Made by a program: the position numbers and the translations under genes. Positions 24,544-33,650 of a stretch of 64,000 nt of DNA are shown here, piece after piece. A model generated the notes under the pieces. It was given only the letters and a program-made list of their open reading frames with translations, did not search any database and was not told the DNA's origin. Positions within the stretch are counted from its first letter, which is position 1. Each line of letters begins with the position of its first letter. The DNA is from CAKZNE01 sp002695025 (lineage in GTDB: Bacteria; Bacteroidota; Bacteroidia; Flavobacteriales; Schleiferiaceae): NCBI GenBank assembly GCA_913043285.1, contig CAJWML010000011.1, forward strand, positions 1 to 64,000, read 5' to 3'.

Positions 24544-25892
24544 GCTTTGAACTGAAACCGGAATACCTCGAAAACCTGGAGGAAGATATCCAGAATGGAA
24601 AGCTGGAAGCTCACCTGGAAACCATTGAGGATCTCCACCCGGCTGATATTGCTGAGATTGTGGATCAGCTCTCCCTGGATTCCGGTAAAACCCTGGTGCA
24701 GGAGATCAATGAAGAAAAGGCAGCCGAAGTGCTGGTGGAGCTGGATGAAGACCTGCGCGCCAAGATTCTCACCGAATACTCCGGTCAGGAGATTGCCCAT
24801 GAGTTGGTTGAGAACCTGGATTCCGATGATGCTGCCGACCTTATAAATGAACTTTCAGACGAAAAAAGGCGCGAAGTACTCAATAATATTGAAGACCCGG
24901 GCCAGGCCAAAGATATTGCCGAACTGCTTATTTACCCGGAGAATACGGCCGGTGCCCTGATGGGTAAGGAGTTGATCAAGGTCAATAAGAACTGGAAGGT
25001 TATGCAGTGCGTGAAGGAAATGCGCCAGCAAGCCGAGAATGTAGAGCATGTTCACGCTATTTATGTGGTGGACGATCATAATATCCTGTTGGGCACCTTA
25101 TCCCTTAAAAAGCTGCTCACCACTTCCCTTAAAACACCCATTGAAGAGGTCTATAACCATAAGCTTCAAAGTGTGGAGGCTTCTGCTGATGCGGAAGACG
25201 TGGCCAATACCATGCAGAAGTATGACTTGGTGGTCATGCCGGTAGTGGATGCTATAGGTCACCTTTTGGGCCGTATAACCATTGATGATGTGGTGGACGT
25301 GATCCGGGAGGAGGCCAAGGAAGACTATAACCTGGCGTCCGGTCTAACCGATGAAGTGGAATCCGATGACAGCATATGGGTAATTACCAAAGCACGGCTT
25401 CCCTGGCTTTTGATTGGTCTTTTTGGAGGTATTATGGCAGCCCGGGTGATCGGTCACTTTGAAGGAGCCCTGAGCGCCTTGCCGAAAATGGCGTTTTTTA
25501 TTCCTTTGATAGCGGCCATGGGGGGTAATGTAGGAGTACAGTCTTCGGCTATCGTAGTACAGGCGTTGGCCAGTAAATCAGTTATGGGGAATGTGGCCAA
25601 CCGCTTGCTAAAAGAAATAGGAGTGGCCTTATTGAACGGAGTTATTTGCGGAGTGTTGATCATAGGGGCAGGCTTGTTTCTGGGCTATGAAGTAAAATTA
25701 TGCCTTACTGTGGCCATTGCCCTGGTGGCCGTTATTATGGTGGCAGCGCTGATCGGTACGTTTGTTCCCATCATACTGGACCGCTATAAAATAGACCCGG
25801 CATTGGCCACCGGTCCGTTTATTACCACCATGAATGATATTCTGGGGTTGTTCATTTACTTTACCATTGGCTACGCTCTGCTGGACATTTAA
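24540..25892 (+). CDS. mgtE: magnesium transporter MgtE
   Basis: A 450-residue Mg2+ channel. It has the three-part MgtE layout: an N-terminal superhelical domain (about 1-130, rich in DLHPADIAEIVDQL-type repeats), a CBS pair (about 140-260) and five membrane helices (about 285-450). The helices include the GGNVGVQSSAIVVQAL and PFITTMNDILGLFIYF pore motifs. The N domain and CBS pair close the pore when intracellular Mg2+ is high. It is coupled to rsmA by a 4-nt overlap. Confidence 0.96.
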   Translation: MSFELKPEYLENLEEDIQNGKLEAHLETIEDLHPADIAEIVDQLSLDSGKTLVQEINEEKAAEVLVELDEDLRAKILTEYSGQEIAHELVENLDSDDAADLINELSDEKRREVLNNIEDPGQAKDIAELLIYPENTAGALMGKELIKVNKNWKVMQCVKEMRQQAENVEHVHAIYVVDDHNILLGTLSLKKLLTTSLKTPIEEVYNHKLQSVEASADAEDVANTMQKYDLVVMPVVDAIGHLLGRITIDDVVDVIREEAKEDYNLASGLTDEVESDDSIWVITKARLPWLLIGLFGGIMAARVIGHFEGALSALPKMAFFIPLIAAMGGNVGVQSSAIVVQALASKSVMGNVANRLLKEIGVALLNGVICGVLIIGAGLFLGYEVKLCLTVAIALVAVIMVAALIGTFVPIILDRYKIDPALATGPFITTMNDILGLFIYFTIGYALLDI

Positions 25893-25945
25893 GGAATAAT
25901 TTTATCTTGCTTTCATAAAGCCTGGCGGGCGCTCACACCGATACA

Positions 25946-26782
25946 ATGAAGCAGATTTTACCACTTGCTGTTCTTTTAGGAATCTCGCTGACCCTACGGG
26001 GGCAGTTCAGTGAAACCATCAGTACCGACCGCCCCTGCCAAAGTATCGGGGCTCTTACCGTGGGCAAGCATGTTTTGCAATTGCAGCAGGGAGTGGACTT
26101 TGCCAATGAGCGGGATCATGCGGGAGATAGGACCTCTCTGGAAACCAATTCATGGATCTTTAATAATGTTATCCGGTATGGACTGGGGCGGAAATTTGAG
26201 ATCAATGCAGCCATAGATTACCAATGGCTCAACACCAGGTTGAAATTAGAACAGGACTCTCTTAATTATAATTCCAACGCTATAAGTGCCTTTGATTTTG
26301 GCGCGCGTTACAATATCCTGGAAGGTAAGAATGGAGGCCCGGCCTGGTGTGTACAGGCACGATTGGGTTTTGCGGATTATGTGCAAAAAAACGTACTGCC
26401 AGATGACGAAGTTGGTCTGGTCATTACTACCTCCCTGGCACAGAATATCAATGAATACCAGTCAGTAACGGTGAACCTGGGAAGCAATTCCTTCGATAAT
26501 ATCTTTTATACTCTCAATTTTGCCTTATCCATTACTCCAAAGTTTGGGTGGGCCATTGAGAATTACGGAAATTATGCTTTCAGCCAGTTCTTGGACAATG
26601 AGTTCCGGACCTATTTTGATACCGGATTCTGGTATGTTTTGAATAATGACGTTTTGATTGACGTTCAGGGTGGTTACGGGCGTAATAAAGGATACTATTA
26701 TTTTAATAATGAACCAGAACCGGTGCTCAGTACCTTCTTTATAGGAGCCGGTATTTCATGGCGAGTAGGTGGAAATGGATAA
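25946..26782 (+). CDS. outer-membrane beta-barrel protein (MetA-pathway / transporter-like)
   Basis: A 278-residue secreted protein with a signal peptide (about 1-20, ending LRGQ) and alternating hydrophobic strands rich in aromatic residues, ending YFNNEPEPVLSTFFIGAGIS. The stretch ISTDRPCQSIGALTVGKHVL is typical of the PF13557 'phenol MetA degradation' outer-membrane family, whose real role is mostly unknown. It overlaps the MscS gene by 8 nt, so the two are probably translated together; the pairing might link an outer-membrane barrel to an inner-membrane channel, but that is inference. Confidence 0.7.
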   Translation: MKQILPLAVLLGISLTLRGQFSETISTDRPCQSIGALTVGKHVLQLQQGVDFANERDHAGDRTSLETNSWIFNNVIRYGLGRKFEINAAIDYQWLNTRLKLEQDSLNYNSNAISAFDFGARYNILEGKNGGPAWCVQARLGFADYVQKNVLPDDEVGLVITTSLAQNINEYQSVTVNLGSNSFDNIFYTLNFALSITPKFGWAIENYGNYAFSQFLDNEFRTYFDTGFWYVLNNDVLIDVQGGYGRNKGYYYFNNEPEPVLSTFFIGAGISWRVGGNG

Positions 26783-28409
26783 ACTCAAATACATAGTAAC
26801 GGTTTTTTGCACGGCTATCCTGGCGTTAAACGGCTTGGTAGCGCAGGATAATGGTCAGTCTGACCAGGCCAAACAAGCCGAGGAGTTCAGCGAAGAACCG
26901 TTGGATTCCAGCCAATACCTCAATCGCAGAGGGGTGGTGCTGGATGGTGATACATTGTTTTACCTCTATGACCGTATTGATGGTTATACGCCCACGGTGC
27001 GGGCACGTCTGGCTTCACAGAAAATAGATGAGCTGATACACTTGCACGATTTTGAATCCGATAGCCTGCGGATAGAGGTGAATGAACCGTATTACCAGAT
27101 CTTCTACAAGGGTGAGTTTGTAATGAATATCAGCCTGACGGATGCCCGCTGGTTTGGCAAATCACAGGAGCAAACAGCCCGTGAATATCTCAACACCCTC
27201 ACCAACAAGTGCCGGGTAGTAGTATCAGGATTGGATATTAAACGCCTGCTGATACAAATAGGCCTGGCCCTGGTGGTTATCCTTCTAAGCGGTTTTATCA
27301 TCCGTTATGTAAACCGCTTGTTCAAATTCCTGGCGCTACGTATTCAGCGTTTAAAGGGAACCTACCTCAAAGGACTCACTTTCAGGAATTACGAGTTTAT
27401 TACGGAAGAGCGTTTAACCAGCATTGTTTTGTTGGCCAACAATATTTTACGGGTGCTTTTCCTTATCTTCCTCTTTTACCTCACCTTACCCATTATCTTC
27501 AGTATTTTCCCCTGGACGGAAGGTATAGCGAACACCCTGTTTGCCTATATCCTGGATCCGCTTAAGCACTTTGTAACGGCTATTATCCGTTATATCCCCA
27601 ACCTTTTCACCATTGCCATCATCGTATTTGTGGTGCGCTATATTACCCGGGGCATCAAGTTCCTGGCCCGTGAGGTGGAAGAAGGAAAGCTTACCCTCAA
27701 CAACTTTTACCCGGATTGGGCTATTCCTACGGCCCGTGTGATCAACTTCCTGTTGTACATTTTTATGCTGGTGCTGATCTGGCCTTATATCCCGGGTTCG
27801 GACAGTGAAATATTCAAGGGGGTTTCCGTATTCCTGGGACTGCTGATCTCCCTGGGATCGTCATCCGCAATTTCCAATATCATTGCCGGGCTGGTCATAA
27901 CCTATATGCGGCCCTATAAGATAGGAGACCGGGTGAAGATCGGTGAGAATTCTGGCGATGTGGTGGAGAAAAACCTTTTGGTAACCCGGGTACGGACCAT
28001 CAAGAATGAAATGATCACCGTTCCCAACAGTACGGTACTCAACAATAGCAGTATCAATTACAGCCTTTCCGGTAAAATGGAAGGCCTCATCATACACAGT
28101 ACGGTCACTATCGGCTACGATGTACCCTGGCGCAAGGTTCATGAAATGCTCATTGAGGCGGCCTCCTGTACGCCATTTATAGAAAAGAATCCCAAGCCCT
28201 TTGTATTACAGACCAGCCTGGACGATTTTTACGTATCCTACCAAGTAAACGCCTATACCAAGGAACCTGCCAAGCAAGCCATGATCTATTCAGATCTCCA
28301 TGCCCTGATACAGGATATTTTTGCCCGTAACGATGTGGAGATCATGTCGCCTCATTACCGTGCGGAACGCGAAGGACCCAGCACTATACCTCCAAAGAAC
28401 GGGGAATGA
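26775..28409 (+). CDS. MscS-family mechanosensitive ion channel with extended N-terminus
   Basis: A 544-residue channel. After a signal peptide (to about residue 23, ending LVAQ) there is a periplasmic domain of about 110 residues, then five or so membrane helices (about 155-375). The MscS pore and beta domain follow: LGSSSAISNIIAGLVITYMR and IGDRVKIGENSGDVVEKNLL, then TVPNSTVLNNSSINYS. The length makes it one of the larger MscS types that carry extra helices. I start at ATG 26775 rather than the GTG at 26769; the preceding gene overlaps by 8 nt. It should release solutes on hypo-osmotic shock. Confidence 0.9.
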   Translation: MDKLKYIVTVFCTAILALNGLVAQDNGQSDQAKQAEEFSEEPLDSSQYLNRRGVVLDGDTLFYLYDRIDGYTPTVRARLASQKIDELIHLHDFESDSLRIEVNEPYYQIFYKGEFVMNISLTDARWFGKSQEQTAREYLNTLTNKCRVVVSGLDIKRLLIQIGLALVVILLSGFIIRYVNRLFKFLALRIQRLKGTYLKGLTFRNYEFITEERLTSIVLLANNILRVLFLIFLFYLTLPIIFSIFPWTEGIANTLFAYILDPLKHFVTAIIRYIPNLFTIAIIVFVVRYITRGIKFLAREVEEGKLTLNNFYPDWAIPTARVINFLLYIFMLVLIWPYIPGSDSEIFKGVSVFLGLLISLGSSSAISNIIAGLVITYMRPYKIGDRVKIGENSGDVVEKNLLVTRVRTIKNEMITVPNSTVLNNSSINYSLSGKMEGLIIHSTVTIGYDVPWRKVHEMLIEAASCTPFIEKNPKPFVLQTSLDDFYVSYQVNAYTKEPAKQAMIYSDLHALIQDIFARNDVEIMSPHYRAEREGPSTIPPKNGE

Positions 28410-29347
28410 AAGTACTCCTGGCAGATACTGTTCATCCTGAATTGCCCCAAGGTCTGCAATCCCTGGGTTTTACTGTTGAGGAAGACTATCAGAGTAGTGC
28501 GCAAGAGCTGGCTCCCAAAATGGACAGGTATACCGGGCTCATCATTCGTAGTCGCTTCCCGGTTGATCTTGATTTTATACAAAATTGTACCCGTCTCCAA
28601 TTCATCGGCAGGGTAGGTGCGGGCATGGAAAATATTGATTTGGAAGCAGCCAGGAGTAGAGGCATAGCTGTACTCAATGCCCCGGAAGGCAACCGTAACG
28701 CGGTAGGAGAACACGCCCTGGGAATGCTGCTGATGTTGATGAATAACTTGAGAATAGCTGATGCGGAGGTCCGAAGCGGCATCTGGAAACGGGAAGCCAA
28801 CCGGGGTTATGAGCTGGAAGGAAAAACGGTGGGGATCATCGGTTATGGGCAGATGGGTTCTTCATTTGCAGAAAAACTTCGTGGTTTTGATGTTCGTATT
28901 CTCGCCTATGATAAATACCATCAGGGCTTTGAAAATGAACAGGTGAAAGAGTGTTCATTGGAACAACTGCAACGGGAAGCGGATGTTATCAGTTTTCACG
29001 TCCCGCAAACTCCCGAAACCATACATTATTTTGATGATGATTTCCTGGATCGCCTGTTAAGGCCGGTTTACCTCATTAACACCGCAAGGGGCAAAGTGGT
29101 ACGGACATCTACGGTGGTGAAAGGCTTAAAAGAAGAAAAAATACGTGGAGCCTGCCTGGATGTACTGGAATATGAAAAGAGTTCTTTTGAAGAGTTCTTT
29201 ACCGGTGACATGCCTCTAGACCTCCAATACCTGCTAGCCTCCGATAAAGTTATTCTCAGTCCGCACATCGCAGGATGGTCGCATGAATCCAATGAAAAAA
29301 TGGCTAGGACGATCGTAAACAAAGTTGCTTCCCTCAACTTATGGTAA
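28406..29347 (+). CDS. D-2-hydroxyacid dehydrogenase family protein
   Basis: A 313-residue NAD-dependent oxidoreductase related to phosphoglycerate dehydrogenase. The nucleotide-binding motif is GKTVGIIGYGQMGSSFAEKL (about 143-162). The active-site triad is recognisable as Arg in INTARGKVV (about 225-233), Glu in the CLDVLEYE region and His in SPHIAGWS (about 289-296). Substrate is not set by sequence; the shape is nearest the 3-phosphoglycerate dehydrogenase class, but it lacks a serine-pathway partner here. It overlaps the MscS gene by 4 nt and the GNAT gene by 7 nt. Confidence 0.85.
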   Translation: MKVLLADTVHPELPQGLQSLGFTVEEDYQSSAQELAPKMDRYTGLIIRSRFPVDLDFIQNCTRLQFIGRVGAGMENIDLEAARSRGIAVLNAPEGNRNAVGEHALGMLLMLMNNLRIADAEVRSGIWKREANRGYELEGKTVGIIGYGQMGSSFAEKLRGFDVRILAYDKYHQGFENEQVKECSLEQLQREADVISFHVPQTPETIHYFDDDFLDRLLRPVYLINTARGKVVRTSTVVKGLKEEKIRGACLDVLEYEKSSFEEFFTGDMPLDLQYLLASDKVILSPHIAGWSHESNEKMARTIVNKVASLNLW

Positions 29348-29637
29348 ATATGGAAATAAAACATGTTCCGCAGGATCATACCAAAGGCGATTTTCTGGCA
29401 GAGCAGGAGGGTAAAGTTACCGGCCGTTTACATTATATCCTCTTTGGTTCCGGCCGCCTGGTTATTCAGCATACTGAAGTAGACAGGAGGCTACAGGGAA
29501 CAGGAACGGGTCGTCAGCTGGTGGATGCTGCCGTTGCGTATGCCCGTGAAGAGGGATTAAAGATAGTGCCGGTATGTCCTTACGCCAAAGCAGTTTTAAA
29601 CCGGAACCCGGATCCGTATAAGGACGTTCTTGCCTGA
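29341..29637 (+). CDS. small GNAT-type N-acetyltransferase (YidJ-like)
   Basis: A 98-residue single-domain acetyltransferase. The acetyl-CoA loop GTGTGRQLVDAAVAYARE (about 58-75) and the C-terminal block VPVCPYAKAVLNRNPDPYKD match the short Acetyltransf_CG family. Its substrate is unknown. The start overlaps the dehydrogenase by 7 nt; the second Met (residue 4, at 29350) is an alternative start. Confidence 0.8.
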   Translation: MVNMEIKHVPQDHTKGDFLAEQEGKVTGRLHYILFGSGRLVIQHTEVDRRLQGTGTGRQLVDAAVAYAREEGLKIVPVCPYAKAVLNRNPDPYKDVLA

Positions 29638-29658
29638 ACGTTTTTCTGGTTAAGTTTG
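29630..29658 (+). promoter_or_regulatory. candidate promoter TTG - 18 nt - TAAGTTTG just before the SBP gene
   Basis: TTG at 29630-29632 and TAAGTTTG at 29651-29658 have an ideal spacing for a Bacteroidota promoter. The ATG of the binding-protein gene is at 29662, only 3 nt downstream, so transcription would begin at or inside the start codon (leaderless). This could also be a chance match. Confidence 0.35.
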
Positions 29659-29661
29659 CCC

Positions 29662-31281
29662 ATGCGTTACGCTTTATTCATTTTAGGAATGTGCTGGCTG
29701 CTGGCCTGTTCAGGCCCGGCAGAGTATGATAATTCCCTGATCTTTCGCTATAATGAGTCGGCCGGCATTACTTCCCTGGACCCGGCTTTTTCACGAAACC
29801 AGGCCAATATCTGGGCCGTAAACCAACTATTCAACGGGCTGGTGCAAATGGATAATGATCTTCGTGTACAAGCCTGCATAGCTCGTTCCTGGTCTGTGAG
29901 TGACAGTGGAACTACCTATACCTTTAATTTGCGCAAGGATGTACGGTTCCATGATGATGCATGTTTTTCAGATCAGGGGCAGCGCCAGGTCCGGTCCGGT
30001 GATTTCCTCTACAGCTTTGAGCGTTTACGTTCGGCAGAACTGGCGGCTCCCGGAAGCTGGGTATTTCAGAAAGTAAAAGCATTTTCAGCGCCCGATGATA
30101 CCACATTTGTTATTCACCTGAGTGAACCCTTTCCTCCCTTTCTCAGTCTGCTGTCTATGAAATACTGTTCCGTAATACCGGAAGAAGCGGTGGCGTATTA
30201 TGGTACAAACTTCAGGGAGCACCCGGTGGGTACCGGCCCTTTTTATTTTAAGATATGGGTGGAGAATGAAAAACTGGTAATGCGCAGGAATGAGGACTAT
30301 TTTGAAACCGATAGTGCCGGGAAACGCTTACCATACCTGGAGTCTGTTGCGGTTACCTTTATTCCCGATAAACAATCAGCCTTTCTGGAATTTGTAAAGG
30401 GCCGCCTGGACCTGGTTTCAGGTATTGACGCCTCCTACAAGGATGAGTTGCTTACCTTCAGTGGTGAGTTGCAGCCTAAATACCAGGATCGTTTTAAAGT
30501 GTACCGTCAACCTTATCTTAACACGGAATACCTGGCCTTCCTGGTGGATTCCTCAGAGGGAAGTTCCGCACAAAAAATCCTTTTAAACCCCAAGGTCCGG
30601 CAGGCTATCAATTATGGATTTGATCGCAGAAAAATGATGCGGTACCTCAGGAATAATATCGGAACTCCCGCAGAGGCAGGGATGATACCCAAAGGACTGA
30701 TGGCGTATGATACCAGTCGTATACCGGGCTATTCCTATCAGCCGGAAAAGGCGGCCAGGCTCCTGGAGGAGGCTGGACTTCCCCGGGGCAATGGTTTACC
30801 AGAGATTACCTTGCAGACTAACCCTTCCTACCTGGATATTTGTGAATACATTCAGGGAGAAGTAGCCGCTTTAGGGATACGGCTCAACGTGGAGGTTATC
30901 CCCCCATCTACTTTGAGGCAGGCCATTGCCACTTCCAAAGTGCCTTTTTTCCGGGCTAGCTGGATAGGCGATTATCCTGATGCGGAGAATTATCTTTCAT
31001 TGTTCTATTCCGAGAACTGGACCCCCAACGGGCCCAACTACAGCCATTTTAAAAATGCCACTTTTGATACCTGGTACCGCAAAGCAGCTTCGGAAACCAA
31101 CGATAGTCTACGCATAAGACTGTATCAGAAGATGGATAGCCTGGTTATGGCCGAGGCACCGGTTGTGCCATTGTATTACGACCAGGTACTTCGGTTTTAT
31201 CCCTTGAATATCCATGGGCTGCAGGGCAATGCTATGAACTTGCTCGATTTGAAAGGGGTAAGGAAATCAGGTACTCTTTGA
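29662..31281 (+). CDS. ABC transporter peptide-binding lipoprotein (SBP_bac_5)
   Basis: A 539-residue extracytoplasmic binding protein of the DppA/OppA family. The lipobox ends at Cys16 (WLLAC). The SBP_bac_5 signature YTFNLRKDVRFHDDACF lies at about 83-99, and the later part carries the usual PVVPLYYDQVL end block. It would bind oligopeptides or nickel-type ligands for an ABC importer whose permease and ATPase are not next to it. I start at ATG 29662, because the preceding TTG (29656) lies within a promoter-like motif. It is followed by a 305-nt gap. Confidence 0.88.
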   Translation: MRYALFILGMCWLLACSGPAEYDNSLIFRYNESAGITSLDPAFSRNQANIWAVNQLFNGLVQMDNDLRVQACIARSWSVSDSGTTYTFNLRKDVRFHDDACFSDQGQRQVRSGDFLYSFERLRSAELAAPGSWVFQKVKAFSAPDDTTFVIHLSEPFPPFLSLLSMKYCSVIPEEAVAYYGTNFREHPVGTGPFYFKIWVENEKLVMRRNEDYFETDSAGKRLPYLESVAVTFIPDKQSAFLEFVKGRLDLVSGIDASYKDELLTFSGELQPKYQDRFKVYRQPYLNTEYLAFLVDSSEGSSAQKILLNPKVRQAINYGFDRRKMMRYLRNNIGTPAEAGMIPKGLMAYDTSRIPGYSYQPEKAARLLEEAGLPRGNGLPEITLQTNPSYLDICEYIQGEVAALGIRLNVEVIPPSTLRQAIATSKVPFFRASWIGDYPDAENYLSLFYSENWTPNGPNYSHFKNATFDTWYRKAASETNDSLRIRLYQKMDSLVMAEAPVVPLYYDQVLRFYPLNIHGLQGNAMNLLDLKGVRKSGTL

Positions 31282-31586
31282 AATATCAAAACCCCTGAAA
31301 GAATCATGATCTTTCTAGAGGTTTTGACAGAGTAGAGAGTAGAGTGAACTTTAATACTTTAAAAACAGGTCAGCCCAACCTTTTAAGCAGAACTGACCCG
31401 GATGTAAACAGACTCTTAGCAACGAGTTTTGCTTGGAATCCCTGCTATAAGAGATCTGGTTAATTGGCTGCATGAAGATAAGAATACGCCTTCAATTAAT
31501 TGATTTTCTGAAAGTTGTATATAGGCGGTTTTTAGTGAAACGACCAAAATCTTTAGTTATCCGCCTTTAATTTTTAGTGTATGGAA
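31282..31586. other. 305-nt spacer without a gene
   Basis: Between the binding-protein and nhaC stops I find no credible coding frame. It holds the hairpin at 31287-31326, a doubled GTAGAGAGTAGAGTG (31332-31346) and a 6-bp inverted repeat, AGGCGG (31523-31528) and CCGCCT (31561-31566), ending in TTAATTTTT. The last could be a terminator or a structured RNA end. Nothing resembles a tRNA. Confidence 0.5.
31287..31326 (+). terminator. hairpin after the binding-protein gene, weak terminator
   Basis: CAAAACC (31287-31293) pairs with GGTTTTG (31320-31326), and the inner GAAAGA/TCTTTC pairs again, with small bulges. It begins 5 nt after the stop codon and ends on a short GGTTTTGAC, so termination may be partial. 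Confidence 0.5.
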
Positions 31587-33029
31587 TTAACGGTAAGCCT
31601 GGACCAACCTGCGTATCTTGATGTTGAATATGGCAAAGATGAGGGTCATCAGGGGGCTTAACAGGTTGAAAAAAGCAAAGGGTAAATAAGCCAAAGTGTT
31701 TACACCTAAAACCCCGCTTTGGTAGGCCCCGCAGGTATTCCACGGCACCAGCACCGAAGTAACGGTGCCACTGTCTTCCAGTGTACGGCTGAGGTTTTCC
31801 GGAGCAAGCCCTCTTTTGCGGTAGGCATCGGCATACATCCGCCCGGGAACCACAATGGCCAGATACTGGTCGGAAGCCGTAACGTTAATCATCAAACAAG
31901 TGCCCATGGTAGTGGCAATAAGGGAAGCCGTTTTGTGTGCCATTTTCAGCAATGATCTGCTGATTACTTCCAAAAAGCCGCAGGCTTCCATAACTCCACC
32001 AAACACCATGGCCGAAATGATCAGCCAGATGGTACCCAACATTCCCGCCATTCCGCTGGAGTTAAGCAGTTCCACCAAAATGGGGTGTTCAGCATGAATG
32101 GTCATATCAACTGTAAGGGAGTTCATAATGAGGCGATACGCTGTTTCCATGTCCAGGTAGCCGGTTTCACTCATGGAAGCTAAAAGATCACCCTGGAAGA
32201 TCAAGGCGCACAAAGCCCCGGCCAGCGTGCCGATCAGAATAGCCGGCAATGCGGGCATCTTACGGATAATAAGTAGGATTACCAGGGCCGGTACCGTAAA
32301 GAGCCAGGGTGTTAAATTGAAAGTGCTGCGCAACTCACTCAGCAAAGGTTCTATATCGTTAACGGAACCTGAAGAGCTGAGGCTCAAGCTCAGGATCACA
32401 AAAATAATAATGGTGATGGTAAAGGACGGAATAGTGGTGAGTAGCATATAACGTATATGCGTAAAAAGATCAGTCCCTGCCATAGCCGGAGCCAGGTTGG
32501 TGGTATCCGAAAGAGGGGAGATCTTATCCCCGAAATAAGCCCCGGAGATCACGGCTCCTGCTACCATTGCTTCCGAGATACCAATGGCTTTCCCAATGCC
32601 GATAAGGGCAATACCTACTGTAGCTGAAGTACTCCAGCTGCTTCCGGTAGCCAGGCTTACCAAGGCGCAGATGATAGCTGCTGCCGGCAAAAAGATCTCA
32701 GGGTTCAATATCTGAAGTCCATAGTAAATCATGGCCGGCACAATACCGCTGATCATCCAGGAACCCGCCAGGGCTCCTATCATAAGGAGGATGAGGATTG
32801 CGTTGGTGGTGCTGGTAACACTTTTCTCTATTCCGGCCAGTATCTCCTCCCAGGAAAAGCCCTGGGAAATACCGAGTACGGCCGCCACGGCTCCGGATAA
32901 AAGCAATATGAACTGGTTGGAACCGGAAAGAGCATCGTCCCCGAATACCAGTATCACGTTAATACTCAGCAGGGCTACCAGGAAAATAACGGGAATAAGC
33001 GCGATCCATAACCGCGGTTCTTTCTTCAT
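31587..33029 (-). CDS. nhaC: Na+/H+ antiporter of the NhaC family
   Basis: A 480-residue polytopic membrane protein with 11-12 hydrophobic helices. Motifs of NhaC are present: LATGSSWSTSATVGIALIG, GAVISGAYFGDKISPLSDTT (ion-binding Asp in both) and SDQYLAIVVPGRMYADAYRK. It should exchange Na+ for H+ to control pH and salt. It is 33 nt behind maf on the same strand, with a 6-bp stem-loop AGGCCG/CGGCCT in that gap, so it may be the last gene of the DUF2520-kdsC-UbiA-maf operon. Confidence 0.9.
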   Translation of the reverse strand: MKKEPRLWIALIPVIFLVALLSINVILVFGDDALSGSNQFILLLSGAVAAVLGISQGFSWEEILAGIEKSVTSTTNAILILLMIGALAGSWMISGIVPAMIYYGLQILNPEIFLPAAAIICALVSLATGSSWSTSATVGIALIGIGKAIGISEAMVAGAVISGAYFGDKISPLSDTTNLAPAMAGTDLFTHIRYMLLTTIPSFTITIIIFVILSLSLSSSGSVNDIEPLLSELRSTFNLTPWLFTVPALVILLIIRKMPALPAILIGTLAGALCALIFQGDLLASMSETGYLDMETAYRLIMNSLTVDMTIHAEHPILVELLNSSGMAGMLGTIWLIISAMVFGGVMEACGFLEVISRSLLKMAHKTASLIATTMGTCLMINVTASDQYLAIVVPGRMYADAYRKRGLAPENLSRTLEDSGTVTSVLVPWNTCGAYQSGVLGVNTLAYLPFAFFNLLSPLMTLIFAIFNIKIRRLVQAYR

Positions 33030-33062
33030 AAGGCCGGATTTACGGCCTAAGTTTACGAAGAT

Positions 33063-33650
33063 TTAGCGACTTCCGAAGAGGGGAAGCCTTTCATAAATAA
33101 GATGAGTGGGCAGGCCCATTACTGTAAAAAAGGAACCTTCAATGGCGGTAATACCTGTCATACCGATCCATCCCTGTATGCCGTAGGCTCCGGCCTTGTC
33201 AAAGGGTTTGCAGGTTTGTATGTAATAACGGATGTCTTCATCGCTGAGCTCCCGGAAATGAACTCTCACAGTATCGCTGAAGATTTCCCTATGCCCGGTA
33301 GACTGCAGACAAACAGCCGTAATAACCTCGTGTTTCTTCCCCGATAATTGTTTCAGCATACGGTAAGCCTCTGCCTCGTCTGCGGCTTTTTCGAGCGACT
33401 TTCCGTTACACCATACCACGGTATCCGAGGTCAGAAGTATTTCGTCCGGGCGAAGGGTGGCAGATAGGGCATCTGCTTTTTGTCCAGCCAGGTATTCGGC
33501 TATGGCAGAACCTTCCAGACCTTCTGGATAGGTTTCTTCAATAGATTGTATGCGTACAATGAATTCCAATCCCATTTGCTTCAGTAGCTCCTGCCTGCGT
33601 GGGGATTTGGAGGCGAGTACCAGTTTTTTACCGGCCGGAATGATCTGCAT
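33063..33650 (-). CDS. maf: Maf-family nucleotide pyrophosphatase
   Basis: A 195-residue nucleoside-triphosphate pyrophosphatase that hydrolyses non-canonical or modified nucleotides. It shows the N-terminal LASKSPRRQELLKQMGL (about 12-28) and the LLTSDTVVWCNG block carrying the catalytic Asp. Whether it acts on dTTP/UTP or methylated bases is not clear from the sequence. It is joined to the UbiA gene by a one-base overlap. Confidence 0.9.
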   Translation of the reverse strand: MQIIPAGKKLVLASKSPRRQELLKQMGLEFIVRIQSIEETYPEGLEGSAIAEYLAGQKADALSATLRPDEILLTSDTVVWCNGKSLEKAADEAEAYRMLKQLSGKKHEVITAVCLQSTGHREIFSDTVRVHFRELSDEDIRYYIQTCKPFDKAGAYGIQGWIGMTGITAIEGSFFTVMGLPTHLIYERLPLFGSR

